A stretch of 64,000 bases of DNA from Tetrastigma voinierianum (GCA_016808115.1 JAEQBH010006411.1:62001-126000), one strand, 5' to 3'. Counted from the first letter of the stretch, positions 24,639-37,298 are shown. A program made the numbers and translations. Notes: generated by a model not told the origin, from the letters alone.

Positions 24639-24724
<86 letters not shown>
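24639..24724. repeat. (AT)n microsatellite
   Basis: About 86 bp of uninterrupted TA dinucleotides in the 3' region of the first Athila-like element. Open frames of alternating Ile-Tyr on both strands are artefacts of this run. Confidence 0.95.
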
Positions 24725-24725
<1 letters not shown>

Positions 24726-25149
24726 CACTAAGCCAACCCGTATACCCACACATACACCCCCAAACTTAAAACTAACAGTGTCCTCAATGACAAAAAGAAA
24801 ATAAAGGCATAGAGATACGTCCCAGAGAATCACTGCCGTGGTGGTGGCATGTGGGAAGTGTGAAAAGTGAGAGAACATGAGCCAACCGCTTCGTGATATG
24901 GTCTCGCCGGAGCGAACGATGGCTATCTCTCATCGATGGCGCCCATGTTCTGGACTTAGGGCAACACGGTGCTCTTGAGACTCATCCCAATAGGCGTCAA
25001 ATCGTGTGGTGAGCGCATGAATCTGGTCTGTCAGGGACTGAGTCGAACTGGAGGGGGCCTCAGGGTCATCGTCCTCGGGGTCTCCCACACTAAGTGTGGT
25101 TGTTGCATCATCATCGTCGGACTCCTCATCTGAATTGCGCGGGCTCCCA

Positions 25150-25930
25150 AACTTCGTCTTGGGCAGTGGTATGGGTAGGCACTACTGCACCTGCTCCTTG
25201 GAGTCCAACATCGGGACCTCGGCTAAGCGACACAATTGAGTAATCAGGGAGGGGTGGATCACGGCCCTGGTACATCTCCCTTGGGTCGACTCAATCAACC
25301 CCCACTCGATGACAGACCCGATGTCAAACTTGAAACCCTTGTTCATGGCGTATAGGAGGATTGTCTTGTCCTTCGTAACTATGCTAAGGTGGAGGGTAGG
25401 CTTGATTTTACACATGTTATACCATACCCAGCCACGGCCCGAGGGAGCGCATCCGAAAAGTCAGAAATCACCCATCGATGGTTGGCGTTTCCACACGCCC
25501 TGGCCCTGAGTGAGCTCCTGCATCAAGCGCTCATAATCTGTGTCAGCAAATAATGCTCTATACTCCACACCGCCGCCATCCAAAGAGGGTAAATTCGCTG
25601 ATTGCTCGCACCAAACTCAACCCACTTGCCTTGGATGAAAACGGTGTGCCGACCTTGAAAGGCAGATTGGAGTGGAACTCCCGCACAACTGGGGCCACTC
25701 TGAGGACAGGAGGAGCACAGAGCATCTGCCAGCCGCGGTTCTAGATAGTGAAGTTAAAGAACACATTGGAGGTGGGGAAACCTCGTTCTGGGACAAACGA
25801 GCGGTTTAACAGGGACTCGTGATAGATCCGCTCGGCCTCCCGGGAAATAAACCTGTGTGGATCTTCCGGAGGGGGTGGTGTCGCCCACGAGGTGGAGCCG
25901 GATCATTGTCTTTTTGCTGGGGTCAACTTT
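25150..25930 (-). pseudogene. Extra 3' ORF of Athila (putative plant transposon protein domain), broken
   Basis: Read on the minus strand: RFISREAERIYHESLLNRSF.PERGF near 25780-25850, then APVVREFHSN near 25690, then the block at 25182-25415 with KTILLYAMNKG, FDIGSVI and HPSLITQLCRLAEVP. This order matches the ORF between pol and the 3' LTR in plant Athila elements, annotated in many plants as a putative plant transposon protein. Its biochemical role is not established. Two or more frameshifts separate the blocks. Confidence 0.72.
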
Positions 25931-26235
25931 CGTGGGCCCATGGTGGTCTATCTAGGGCTAAGGATCTGCAAACACTAAAAAAATGAGAGGGAGGAAAGAG
26001 CGCCACCCGTGTGGGGAAAATGAACAACCGGTCTGATATTTAAAGACAAAAAATTTAGGTTCGTCATGCCGCGGGCATAGGCCTCTATGCTACGGTGAAG
26101 AATCGGCACGCAGCCGGGCGTGAGAGCCCCACGCTGCTCGGCAGAATTCGAGAGTCGGATATGGCCACGTAGCGACGCAGGGTTCCACGCCGCTAAGGCA
26201 CTCCAAAAGTTAGAGAACATATATTTTTTTTCCTA

Positions 26236-26267
26236 CACAGCGGCATAGAGATCTATGCCGCGGTGTA
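26236..26267. repeat. Near-perfect palindrome, 15-bp arms
   Basis: Arms ACACAGCGGCATAGA and TCTATGCCGCGGTGT around a GA centre, with one mismatch. A weaker related inverted pattern (CCGCGGGCATAGGCCTCTATGCTACGG) lies near 26072-26098. Both are in the GC-rich stretch between the extra ORF and the integrase of the first Athila-like element. Confidence 0.75.
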
Positions 26268-26599
26268 CCAGAAAGTATTGACCCAGATTTTCTTTTCTTT
26301 TTAAAAGACGAATTTGGTCCTCTCACACTGTAATGAACATGAAAACCTCTTTAGTTACAAAGGTTTCGCACTTTCCTCGCAAATTAAAACTCATAAACAC
26401 ATTAAAACAACAATAGAAGAAAGTCCAAAAGCAAAAAAAAAAAAAAAAAAGTACTGAAGAGTAATTAAAGAGACCGAAAATAAAGAAAGTTCAAAGGAGA
26501 AGGGGATCTCACAATACTTGGGTTGCCTCGCAAGAAGCGCTATGTTTAATGTCGTTAGCTCGACATTCCTGCAACATACAACAACATTGAGACCTGAAA

Positions 26600-28045
26600 A
26601 ATAACCGAATCAAGGTGACCTTCCACACTCCTACCGTCCTACCCCAAGTGTAAGCAGAATGGTGTCATGCCTTCCCAGATGGAATTCTTCTCCAAAATAC
26701 GATTTCAATCTGGGCATTGACTTGAACTCGTCTTCTTCTCCTCGTTGCATTTATCTCAACCCCTCCATAAGGAAATACTTGAATTACTGTGAACGGACCT
26801 GACCATTTTGACTTTAACTTGCCAGGGAAGAGTTTCAGCCTAGAATTGAATAGCCAAGACTTTAGTTTGACCTGCCAAACTCTCTCTTTCGTTCATAAAT
26901 ATGTTCATTATGCCAAGCTTTCATCTTTTCCATAGATTCGAGCATTCCTACAAGCCTCATTGCGAATTCATCTAATTCACTAAGTCAGAAAGATCCACTC
27001 TCTCCGACTACTTTACCATCCATGTTTAGAAGACTAGCGTCTAAAGATGCCTATGTTCTAATTCTACCGAAAATTGCATGCTTTCCCATAAACTAGTTGG
27101 AATGGCGACATACCCAATGGGGTTTTAAATGTTGTCCTGTATGCCCAAAGTGCTCATCAATCTTTCTTCGGACTAGCCTTCCTTGAACTATCGATCGCCT
27201 TCTCCGCACGTGGACTTTATCTCCCGATTTGACACCCCGACCGTCCATTCACCTCGGTGAAAGGGAAGTGCGATGCCGCACAATTCATTTTTTCAAGACC
27301 TTATCAACCAAATTTCTTTGTTGCAAAATGAGTACCACCATCCATGATCAATGCTCATGGAGTGCTGAACTCTGTAAGTATGTGGTTGCGAAGGAACTTG
27401 GACTATTACACCGCATCATTAAGTAGCTCTGATGTTTTTACCCATTTGGAGACGTAGTCCACAAGAAGGAGAATATACAAGTTACTGAATAAAGAGGGAA
27501 ATGGACCCATGAAGTCCATCCCCCACAAGTCAAATAGCTCAACCTTTAGAATTGTGCACATAGGTGGTTCATCCCTTGCTTTGAAATGTCGCCTTATCCT
27601 TCGCTACACTTATAAATGTAGATACAAACCGGTGCGCATCCTTGAACAAGCTAGGCTAGTAGAAAACTGATTGAAGTACCTTTTGCCGCCGCCCTCCGGC
27701 TCCAGCAACCCTCTTACATGAGGCGTGGCGTTGATTCAAAATACTACCCATTTCCATCTTCCTAAGTATTATCGGGCCTTATCACTTGATACGCACAATG
27801 TTTGTAGAAAATGTTCTTCCCAAGAGAGTTTCAAATGTGCAAAGAATCTCTTCTTCTATTAGTAGCTAAATCGAGAGGATAACCTTTGGCCACTAAGTAA
27901 TTCACATAGCTCCAAACCATGGAACGGGCTTGCGGTTCAACAATTACTAAGAGCTGCTCATCTGGGAAATCATCATTAACCTGTACCTTGTCTCTAGGCC
28001 CTTCCAATCGTGACAAATGGTATGCGACTAGGTTCTATGTTCCCT
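26600..28045 (-). pseudogene. Athila integrase, broken
   Basis: Minus-strand blocks: a linker with DEQLLVIVE and VNYLVAKGYP (27831-28016), a degraded zinc-binding stretch near 27650-27720, a core with WGMDFMGPFPSLFSN and LLVDYVSKW near 27445-27535, and a C-terminus with SRLKLFPGKLKSKWSGPFTV near 26780-26850. Integrase inserts the cDNA. It is followed on the minus strand by the extra ORF. Frameshifts and stops separate all blocks. The solo LTR at 28051 splits it from RNase H. Confidence 0.85.
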
Positions 28046-28050
28046 TCTTG

Positions 28051-29796
28051 TGTGACTTCCTGATCCCCGTGGGGTCCCGTTGACCACCGTCAACCTGCGA
28101 AAACCTATGTGTCACATATCATGAGACCCATACATGAGTTAAATAGTCACGTGGGGCCCATACATCCTTACTCACCAAAAAAAAAAGGTCAACTATTTTA
28201 CAATAGTTTCAAGAGTTAATTTCACTCTTATTCGAAACATATATCAAATTTAAGAATTCTAATACATGTTTCACAAAATATATATCAAAGTCACATGTCG
28301 GCTTTCTTCTCAAAAGTAGCCTCTAAAGGAGCGCCGTCTCCCCGAATACACCCTCGCACCAAAGGAGATCCCACGACGGGGTGAGCAATGCCCAGTAGTG
28401 ATAATCTCCTACAAGGGTTACTCTCCACCTAAGTGCTCATGCAATGAAAACACACACATTCAAGTGAATTCATGATTCCTAGCCTAAAATGTCTATACCC
28501 AATTCACATGCCTGAGTCCTCACCACCCTCACACATCTTATGCCATGTATGAAAATCGTCTTCAAACAAAAATATTTATTTTAATTATGGGCAACCCTCC
28601 GATATAAATACGTTGGATAATCCTCCGAGGTGAATTTGTTAGGTAACTCTCCGAAATAATTCATGGGCCTCTCTGACGTGAATTGTTGGATGATTTCCCA
28701 ACACAATTCTTCGGACAACTTTCTGATAAATTTCTATTTGAATAAGTATACGAAAAAAAAAATATCATTGTTTGGACAACCCTCCGATTTTATATGTCAT
28801 GCACTCACACCTACTGTTATAGGGTGCCCCAGTGCATATGAAATGCATTATGCCATTCCATATAATACATGTTAATATATCAAGAATTCATATATTAACA
28901 AAATTTACACATAGCATGTTATTCAAACATAGAAATAACATATCAACACACAATTTTCATGTTATTCAAACACTAAGCAATAACATACAACAATAGCATA
29001 CAAGGACCATTTCCAGTCCGCAAATCAGTCCGAGACGATCCGAAGTCGGTCCTAAAATTTACAAATATCTACCCCGTTTCGACCGATCAAACGACCACTC
29101 ACGACCTCACACCATCCATTCCATTTGAATGGCTCTTAAGCTAAAAATAACCAAAGTAGGAGAAGAACCCCTACTTCCCGGAGTTGTCGAAACCCCACAA
29201 AACCGGTACCCCCGTAGCTCTTATAGTGGGGATCAAATTTGCTTCTTGTCTTGTCGGAGTTTGACGAACCGATCACCGGCAAATTTAGAGAGAAGGGATA
29301 GCTTCTCACTCTAAACTCTCTTTCCTCTTTCTTTTCTCTCTCTATTTTCCCTCTCTTTTCCCCCATCCAAACGGTTGGGTCAAGTTGGGGTCAAGAGACT
29401 TATCCTCTCATGCCACATGTCAACCTCCTATTGGTTGACTTGGATTTCCCTATCCTCTTATCCATTTACCATGGATTTCCCTCCAATGGCATGATGCCAT
29501 TTGTATCATGTAAGCCCCACTTGACTCATTGTTTGACCCATTCTGCCCAGGACATGTGGCACCTCCTGAGCCACTCATAAAGTGCCAAGTGTCTAGCACT
29601 CCTCTCCGTGCCTCGAAAAATGTGAAATTCCGACTGCCTCGGAATTCGACGAAATTTGACATGGTAGCTAGATTTTGCGAGACGATCTCAACCGTGAAGT
29701 CAATTTTGTCATCCGAGATCTAGAAAAATTCCGAATTTTAGCCGAAATTACAATTTTACCATTTTTTAGAAAATTAGAATTTTCTCGGGTTTTACA
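28051..29796 (-). mobile_element. Solo LTR, Tekay-related family, 1746 bp
   Basis: Starts TGTGACTTCCTGATCCCCG and ends CGGGTTTTACA. The exact five-base duplication TCTTG flanks it at 28046-28050 and 29797-29801. It shares blocks with the LTRs at 15336 and 22213, such as CCGTTGACCACCGTCAACC, CAATAGTTTCAAGAGTTAA, GGGTTACTCTCCACCTAAGTGC and AATTAGAATTTTCTCGGG. It has no internal region, so it arose by LTR-LTR recombination after insertion into the Athila pol gene. The host RNase H reading resumes cleanly at 29802. Confidence 0.9.
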
Positions 29797-29801
29797 TCTT
29801 G

Positions 29802-30355
29802 TCCTTGATTTCTAGGTCAAATTCTTGCAATAGGAGAACCGATCGTATTAGTCTTGGTTTCACATCCTTTTTAGTCATTAGGTACTTAATGGCTGAGTGG
29901 TCAGTGTGCACTATTACCTTGTTGCCAATCAAGTAGGGCCTAAATTTATCAAAGGTGAAAACAATGACCAATAGCTCTTTTTCAGTGGTGGCATAGTTCA
30001 GTTGGTCATCATTAAAAGTTTGGCTAGTATAGTGAATAACTTAATCCTTTCTTTTCACCCCTAGCATTGTCTGACGATAGTCACTAGCGTCGCACATTAG
30101 CTCAAACGGGAGGTCCTAATCTGGTGCTACAACTATAGCGGTTGATACCAATCTATCTTTAGGATTGAAAAAGCTTGCACACCGCTTCATCAAAATCAAA
30201 TGGTGTCCCTTGAACTAGCAAACTAGACAAGGGCTTTGCAATCCGAGAAAAATCTTTTATGAACCGCCTATAGAACTCGGCGTGTCCTAGAAAGCTTTCT
30301 TTGCCTTTTATTACGACGTGGAGGTAGTTTCTCTATTGCCTCAATATTTGCTTTG
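29802..30355 (-). pseudogene. Athila RNase H, broken
   Basis: The minus-strand translation gives [20 protein letters not shown], then [20 protein letters not shown] and [16 protein letters not shown] (29840-30030), the standard gypsy RNase H order including the catalytic TDH.AI block. The upstream end (30180-30350) carries KDFSRIAKPL and HAEFYRRFI-like remains that connect to RT. The enzyme removes the RNA strand after first-strand synthesis. Locally well preserved, but not in one frame with RT. Confidence 0.85.
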
Positions 30356-30360
30356 TCGAC

Positions 30361-31130
30361 TTATTCCTCTTGCGTAAATTCCGAAGGCTCGAGCACTATG
30401 CCTCTTGTATCGTAACGCGGGCACTTCTCCCAATTTAGCACAAGATTGGTTTCTTCACATCTAACTAGCACTGACCTCAGGTTTTCTAGACAATTGTCAA
30501 AGGAGTTCCCTAATACTAAAAAGTCGTCCATGAACACCTCAATTTTCTTTTCAACCATATATGAGAATATGACCATCATACATCGTTGAAATGTGCCTGG
30601 TGCATTGTACAGCCAAAAGGGCATCCGCTTAAATACGAATGTACCATAAGGGCAAGTGAACGCTGCCTTCACTGATCCTTCAGCTATAGCGAGAAGGATT
30701 GTAGCCGGAATACCCATCCAAGAAACAGTAATACTCATGCCCTGCCAGCCTATCTAACATTTGATCCAGAAATGGTAGTGGAAAATGGTCTTTTCGGGTA
30801 GCCTTATTTAATTTCCGATAGTCAATGAAAATTCTTCAACCTCGCGATCGTTGCGGAAGGTCGTAATATATTATTCTTGTCTTTATCATCGTTGTTCCTC
30901 CCGGCACAACTCGTGACCGGGACTCACCCATGCACCGCCGGGAATAAGATAACTAACCCTACATCTAGCCACTTCATTACTTCCCTTGTGCGCACTACTT
31001 TTCATGGTTGATCTGGCCTCCTCTCGTGCTTCCACCGAAGGCTTATGACCATCTTCTAGCGCACTCATGCATACACATAGAAGGGCTTATCTTCCTTAAA
31101 TCACGTGAGACCGTACCACGCCCTCGCGGA
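30361..31130 (-). pseudogene. Athila reverse transcriptase, broken, catalytic FMDDF kept
   Basis: The piece at 30361-30738 has FTCPYGTFVFKRMPFWLYNAPGTF-type RT sequence, the catalytic FMDDF encoded by 30521-30534 and the following NLVLNWEKC block. Upstream (30740-31100) the fingers domain is present only in short frames (for example WVSP near 30930). RT copies the genomic RNA from the tRNA-Asp primer. Reading-frame breaks on both sides of the 126-codon piece make it a pseudogene. Confidence 0.9.
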
Positions 31131-31499
31131 TCCCTAAGCACTCAATAACTTATCTTCTTCCTGTCGTTAGATGCCAAATAATCACCGGTATGGTGGAGGC
31201 GTCCCCAAGATAAGCATAACCTCAATGGCCGGGTAGTGGCTTTACTCATCTTAGGTGGTTGTTCGGCTGATGGCACCGACACTCGAAAGCAATTTCGCCA
31301 GGGGTTCGTGAGATTTCCCTTCATTAGGTCGAAGGAGTCCATCCATTTCACATACTCTTCGACCTCTTCCCATTTTCCGATTCACTATGTACCAAAGGTC
31401 TCCAAAGGGTCACTGAGACCACTTTGGCTAGACACTATAGCCCTACTCTGGCCTCTTACTGATTACATGTATCACTTCACAGCGTCTCACACCCTCAAA

Positions 31500-31830
31500 T
31501 TATTACTGAACTTGACCTCGTCATCCTGCACCCTCAATTTCAACTCTCCCATCTGTATATCAATCATTGCCCTACTAGTGGCGAGAAATGGTCTACCCAA
31601 TATTATGGGTATTTCTTTATCCTCTTCCATGTCTAGAATGATGAAATATGCCGGAAAGATAAACTTGTCTACCTTTACCAGAACGTCTTTCTATCACTTC
31701 CTCGGGGATGTTTTGTTCACTCCGCCCGCTAATCGAGGATCGTAGTCAAGGAAATACCTAATCCCACAGTTTGAATATGGATAACAACATGAGGCTTATA
31801 ATTTAGCCCTGTAAAGTCACACAAGGCCCT
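31500..31830 (-). pseudogene. Athila protease region, broken
   Basis: On the minus strand: [20 protein letters not shown] and [10 protein letters not shown] (about 31570-31670), then [18 protein letters not shown] (about 31510-31570), the region downstream of the aspartic protease active site in Athila. The active-site block normally read as LCDLGAS appears only as LCDFTGLN near 31795-31830, so the G-A-S residues are lost. Confidence 0.75.
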
Positions 31831-31879
31831 TCAAAGATTGAGTTTTCGATGGTACAAGGAATAGTAAAATTGCTTGAGT

Positions 31880-32747
31880 CTTCTCTTTAGCGCTTTGTGG
31901 CGCTTCCTCCGAAGATGGCATTACATTCCTCGGTGAGATTCACTATCTCAAAATCCGACAGTCTTCTTTTCTTTGACAGTATATCCTTCATGAATTTTGC
32001 ATAACTGGGCATCTGTTCTAACGCATCAGCAAATGGAATGTTTATATGCAGTTTCTTGAACACTTCAATAAACTTTGTGAATTTCTTGTCCAATTTATTC
32101 TTCTTTAAGCGTTGAGGGTACGAAATTAGGACAGTGGGTTCAGTCGTGGTTGGTTGATCTTTAGCCTCAATTCTCTTCCACGTAAATTTTCTTAGGTTGT
32201 TCTTCTATCTTGTCATTCCTGACTGGCTTGGATTACTTCCCGCTCACCGGTGGCCGCCTTGGTATGCTAATTTCCGCCACTTCTCAATGTGATAGCCTTG
32301 ACATGTTCATTACCTTCTCTTAGGTTCACCCATATGAGTTGCTAGGTAATGATCCGTACAATTTTTAGTCAACAATGTGGCTATTTGGCCTATTTACACT
32401 TTCAGGTTTCTGACTTAGGCCCCTTGATCCATAGCCAGTGGATTGGTTTTATTGACGCCGAACCCGGATTGAATGCGGCCTCTGCCTCATTCATAAATGT
32501 GCTATGGGAAGTCATCATATGAGCTGTTGCTCTTCCAAATCCACTTTCTTCTCAAGTGGCGCTTTTGCTCGCTGAAGTGGTGGCATACTATTCTCGGTTG
32601 TTCTCCACCATAATTTTATTGTTCGACATTCCTCGGGTTACCTTCACCTAACCCGCCTTACTCCTAATTCGACTCGTACCTGCCTGACATGTATTACTCC
32701 ATACTATCCCTACCGCTGTTACCTCGCCGGATTCATATTGTGCTTGC
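31880..32747 (-). pseudogene. Athila gag, downstream half, broken
   Basis: The 31887-32093 piece (DKKFTKFIEVFKKLHINIP, then ALEQMPSYAKFMKDILSKKR) is the highly conserved gag-protease linker of Athila elements. Upstream to 32747 the reading is weak and broken. The solo LTR at 32753 separates it from the N-terminal half at 36072-37000. Confidence 0.82.
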
Positions 32748-33439
32748 TCTACTGCGGACGCCTCATCCCGGGGGTCTCAAGTGACAACTCACAACCCATG
32801 GAAACCCTGGGTGGATACTGTGCCTCGGACATCACGCCTACATGTCTCATACATTGAGATTCCTTCAGATAATTTTTCTTTACAAATAACCCATTTCTTA
32901 TAAAAATTCACAAGAGTTTGGTGTACAACTCTTATACACTTTTTACATGCCAAAATATGTTAAATTAGATTATTCTAATATATTTTACAAATTGCTTGTC
33001 AAGGCCACAACCCGGCCTTCTTTGTACTCACAAATTCCGGCTGAGCTCGTCTTCATGTATATGAGCTGGGCCTCACGATTTCCGGTGAGCAAAGCCCAAT
33101 AGTGATAATCTCCTACAAGGGTTACTCCCCACCTAAGTGCTCATGCAATGGTCGCCCAAACAAACAAACATCCAAGTAAAATGTTTACATGAATGTCACA
33201 TGTCATGCATGAATTGCCATCATGCCCATATCCCGAGTCACTCATCGACTCCCTCACACATGCCTATGCCAAGTGTGACAACCTTCATTGGTAGTACCAA
33301 TGACACACATGTACTGAGCCCTTACCGACTCACCAGTACCCAATGCAAGTGCCAATGGGCAACTAATTCCGAGTCAATCCCGACTCCTATCACATAACTC
33401 GAAGTCTACATGATAACCATAACCATGTGTATTCTTTCG

Positions 33440-33705
33440 GCAACAAAACTTTTCTGGGCCACACCGCGAGTCTCTTACACCCATCGCAGAACTTTCCGGA
33501 TAATACCGCGGGTCTCTTACACCCATCACATAACTTTTCGGATAATACCACGGGTCTCTTACACCCATCATAGAAATTTTCGGATAATATCGCGGGTCTC
33601 TTACACCCATCACAGAACTTTCTGGATAATACCGCAGGTCTCTTACACCCATCATAGAACTTTCTAGATAATACCGCGAGTCTCTTACACCCATATTCCA
33701 ATATT
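33440..33705. repeat. 42-bp tandem repeat, six copies
   Basis: TCTCTTACACCCAT recurs at 33471, 33513, 33555, 33597, 33639 and 33681, exactly 42 bp apart. Because 42 is a multiple of three, long repetitive frames stay open on both strands (14-residue periods); these are not proteins. Confidence 0.95.
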
Positions 33706-34109
33706 CCAAGGGGATTAACGACCCCCTTCTTGATTCGCCCAACACACATTACTTGCTATTTAAATGGCTTTACACCCTCGTGAGTCTCTACCTTGGACTT
33801 TGTCCCATTTTTCGAGTTCATGACCCATTCACTCAACACCTGTGAATAAACACTGTACCATGCACCCAATAACTCGACTCCACGCGATAAAATTCGTGCA
33901 TATGAAATGCATTATGACATTGCATTTTCCTTTATGTTACATGCATATATGAGTGCTACATGCAACATCAACATACCATGGATAATTATAATTAATATAT
34001 ATAATTCTCCTCCATGCACAACCCATGTCAAAACCTGGCTATTTACATCGACACAACCAAACAACTTGCACACTTGGTGCACAAAGCAGGTTTTCAGTAA
34101 GGTTATGAT

Positions 34110-35100
34110 CACCCACTGCCCTCCACAGGCACATGTCTGGAATCTTGACTAAATGGGCTTTCCATAGAGTCCAATAACACCCGAAACGGAGTTCGAACGA
34201 AGAAGTTATGATCTTTCGAAGTTGGAGGTCACACGTAGTCCAACCCAACCGATTGAACCAATTTCGCCGAAGCCGACTGACCTCGGGCCGAGCCGACCGA
34301 CCGTCGAGATCACCTACTACCCTCCATAAGCACATAGATAGAATCTTGACTCAATGGCTTTCCATAGAGTCTAAGAACACCCAAAACGGAGTTCAGACGA
34401 AGAAGTTATGACCTTCCGAAGTTGGAGGTCACACGTAGTCCAACCCAGCCGAGCTGACCTGACTTGGCCTAGCTGAGCTGACCTAGCTGAGCTCACCTAC
34501 TGCCCTCCATAGGCACATAGCTGGAATCTTGACTCAATGAACTTTCCATATAGTCCAAGAACACCTGAAACGGAGTTCGAACGAAGAAGTTATGACCTTC
34601 CTCGGGGTCGAGGTCACACGAGTCAAATCCAAATTGAAGCCATCTGACTCGCTTGAGCTCGACTGGACCTCGCTGAGAGCTGACCTGACCTGAATGAGCT
34701 CACCTATTGCACTCCACAGGTACACAGTTGGAATCTTGACTCAATGGGCTTTTCATAGAGTCCAAGAACACCTAAATGGAGTCTGACTTGTAATAAGACC
34801 TCCGGTTGAGGTTACACGTAGTCAAACCCACTGAAAGCCAATCTTAACTCGGGCCGAGCCGATTCGACTACCGAAATGGAATGACCTAGCCGAGCTCACC
34901 TATCCTCATTAAAGCACATAGCTGGAATCTTAACTCAATGGGTTTTCCATAGATTCCAAGAACACTCGAAATGGAGTTCGGACGGCAAGCGATGACTCCG
35001 AAGTCGAGGTCAAGACGTAGTCCAACAACCCACCAGCTGACCTGACTTGGCCGAGCTGACCTAACCTGGCCGACCTGAGCTCTAGCTGAGCTGACCTTGC
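34110..35100. repeat. ~200-bp tandem repeat, five copies
   Basis: Units start near 34110, 34311, 34494, 34701 and 34897 with CACCTACTGCCCTCCATAGG-like sequence. They contain GGAATCTTGACTCAATG, GGAGTTCGAACGAAGAAGTTATGA and a GAGCTGACCTGACC-rich tail. Period 183-207 bp. The last unit is the most diverged. Confidence 0.92.
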
Positions 35101-36071
35101 CGTGCTTCGACCTCCGACAAATCGACCTCAGCACTGACCTCATCAAGCTTTCACTTAGACCGCTTGGGGCAAACGACCATAACTTAGGCTACAAAGGTCA
35201 GAATTGAAAAATTCAAAAGCCTAACATCAAGTTCACTGATGTGGCTACAATTTACCAAAAGGACTCATTTCCAAATTCCCTTTATTTACTACCCAAAAAC
35301 CAGTTCAAAGGTTCAGTTAATGCCTACTATCACAATATGATAGCTTCCCATGGTTCAAAATGCAACCAAACATCCCCCTTTGGGGCAAAACACCACCACA
35401 CAGCCCTTAAGGTAAAAAGTAATCAAAGTAGGAGAAAACCTACCTCTTGGAGTTTGTCAAAACTCCCCGATTCCGGTCTCTACTTGTAGCTTTTGTCAAT
35501 GGTGTTATCTTCCCTCTGCTGCCGAAATCGATGGTCCGATCATCAGAAAATCTAGAGAGAAGGTAGAGCCTCTCTCTCTAATCCTTCAAATCTACTACTT
35601 TTCTCTTTCCTTTCTCTCTCCTTTCCCTCCTAACCGGTTGGGAGAAGATAGAAGTCAAGGAGATGTTCTCTTACTGGCCACTTTCATTCCACCCTAAGTG
35701 GCTCGATTACTCCTCTATTACCTTATCCATCTACCTTGGATTTCCCTCCAATCATGTGTTGCCACATGTCTCTTCTGGGTCCCACTTGAGCTATTTGTTT
35801 GACTATCTCTCCACTTGACACGTGTCTCATCTTGAGCCACTCAAATGCACCAAGTGTCCCGCACTACTCTTGGTGCCTCGAAAAACGTGAAATTTTGACT
35901 GTTTCAGAATTCGACAAAATTCGACGTGAAAGCTAGATTTCGTAAGACGATTCCAACAGTGAAGTCCGTTTCATCATCTGAGATCTAGAAAGACTTTGGA
36001 TTTTGACCAAAATTACCGTTTTACCCTTCCTCATAGGATTTGGATTTTTTTTTTCGGGGTTTCACATCTAC

Positions 36072-37000
36072 TGTCATCTGCCCCGACTGAAAATCCATAG
36101 TACTGTGTTGACATCTATAAGACTCGCAGATCTCCCAGGGGTTATTCTGAATTGCATTCATTGTACCTTGCTGGTTTTGTATCTTTTTAGTTAACTGCGT
36201 GACATGGTTTACCAGGTTATTGAGAACTTCTATGTCTGCTCCCGCTAAGGACTTCCTAGGTTCTGATCTATCTTGAGGCCATTGATTAGTATTAGTGGTT
36301 GTATCTTCCAATATCTCATAAGCTTGATCTATAGTCTTTTTCATTAGGGCACCTCCTGTTGAGGCATCAATGATTGTCCTAGCTGAATTGCTTAAATCGT
36401 TATATAAACATGTGCACTTGCATCCACCTAGTTAACCTATGATGTGGGCATCTCCTCAGTAACTCATGAAATCTCTCCCAGGCCTCGGCCAAGTTCTTCC
36501 CCTCGAATTGTCTGAATATTGGATCTCGCACTTTCGCCAGCGATCTTTGCGAGTGGAAAATTTTGTCACCGCACTAAGTCATTCCATGAGGTAATGGAAT
36601 CCGGTGGTTGGCTAATCAACCAATGCTTAGCTCGATCGTTATGTGACAGTGGGAATAGACGCAATCAGAGAGCTTCTTCTGTTACTCCATTATACTTGAC
36701 TGTGTCGTAGACTTCAATAAAACTTGTCAGATGTGCATTCGGATTCTCACCTATGAAACTGTATATTGTGGAGCATTTGAAGAGTTAATTCCTTCTCTTA
36801 CCAAAGTTGTTTCGGCTGAATGGGTGGTCATATACCGACGAACAACCGTAGGAAAGGCGTAACTCTCGGTAGCATATGGATTATCGCTGTACAAATGATC
36901 CGTGGCCTGATTCTACGATTCTCGTCCATTCTAATTCCACCTGTGGTTCATTCTTTCTTGGAACTGCCCTTCATCCTCTTGATTTTGCATGATTTTAAAT
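36072..37000 (-). pseudogene. Athila gag, N-terminal half, broken
   Basis: The minus-strand piece 36072-36344 contains MKKTIDQAYEILEDTTTNTNQ-type sequence followed by VLNNLVNHVTQLTKKIQ, the coiled region of Athila gag. Upstream (36380-36800) are frames with a WERFHELLR-like block. Gag packages the RNA. Split from 31880-32747 by the solo LTR at 32753. Confidence 0.75.
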
Positions 37001-37280
37001 TGGGTTGCGTGTGCTTCTCTGAGTAATCAATGTAATGTCCGTTCTGGTTCAAGATCGAATGGAAGTAATTCCCTGCGATCTTGTCTTTGCATGCACACTA
37101 ATTGCTTTCCTGAAATCACAAGTATGAAGTTGAGACCAATTCACAGCATAGATGAAATAAGGTAAAATACCTAAGACAAGGAATAAAAAAAAATGATTAA
37201 GAAGTAAAAAGAACTAAATAAAGTAAAATAGATCCAAAGTAAAATCTATATCATTGTTGTTAATATCAACACTAAACTTC

Positions 37281-37298
37281 TCCCTGGCAACGGCGCCA
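37281..37298 (-). promoter_or_regulatory. Primer-binding site of the first Athila-like element (tRNA-Asp type)
   Basis: Minus strand TGGCGCCGTTGCCAGGGA. It differs at one base from the complement of the 3' end of plant tRNA-Asp (TGGCGCCGTTGCCGGGGA), the primer used by Athila elements. It lies six bases inside the LTR edge at 37305. Confidence 0.92.

Larger units (their letters stand above)
32753..36066 (-). mobile_element. Large solo LTR, 3314 bp, with two internal tandem arrays
   Basis: Starts TGCGGACGCCTCATCCCGGGGG and ends TCGGGGTTTCACA. The exact duplication TCTAC flanks it at 32748-32752 and 36067-36071. The start and end are clearly related to the Tekay LTRs, and it shares AGTGATAATCTCCTACAAGGG with the solo LTR at 28051. 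Its extra length comes partly from a 42-bp array (33440-33705) and a ~200-bp array (34110-35100). No internal region or second LTR is present, so it is a solo LTR. Confidence 0.88.

Noticed and set aside
24579..24878. Open frames of alternating Ile and Tyr on both strands
   Set aside because: They are translations of the (AT)n microsatellite at 24639-24724.
33440..33705. Regularly spaced repeats as a possible CRISPR array
   Set aside because: The copies are contiguous tandem units without unique spacers, and the host is a plant.
33374..33749. Frames of 85-123 codons with 14-residue periods on both strands
   Set aside because: A 42-bp tandem repeat keeps all frames open; this is an LTR array, not a repeat protein.
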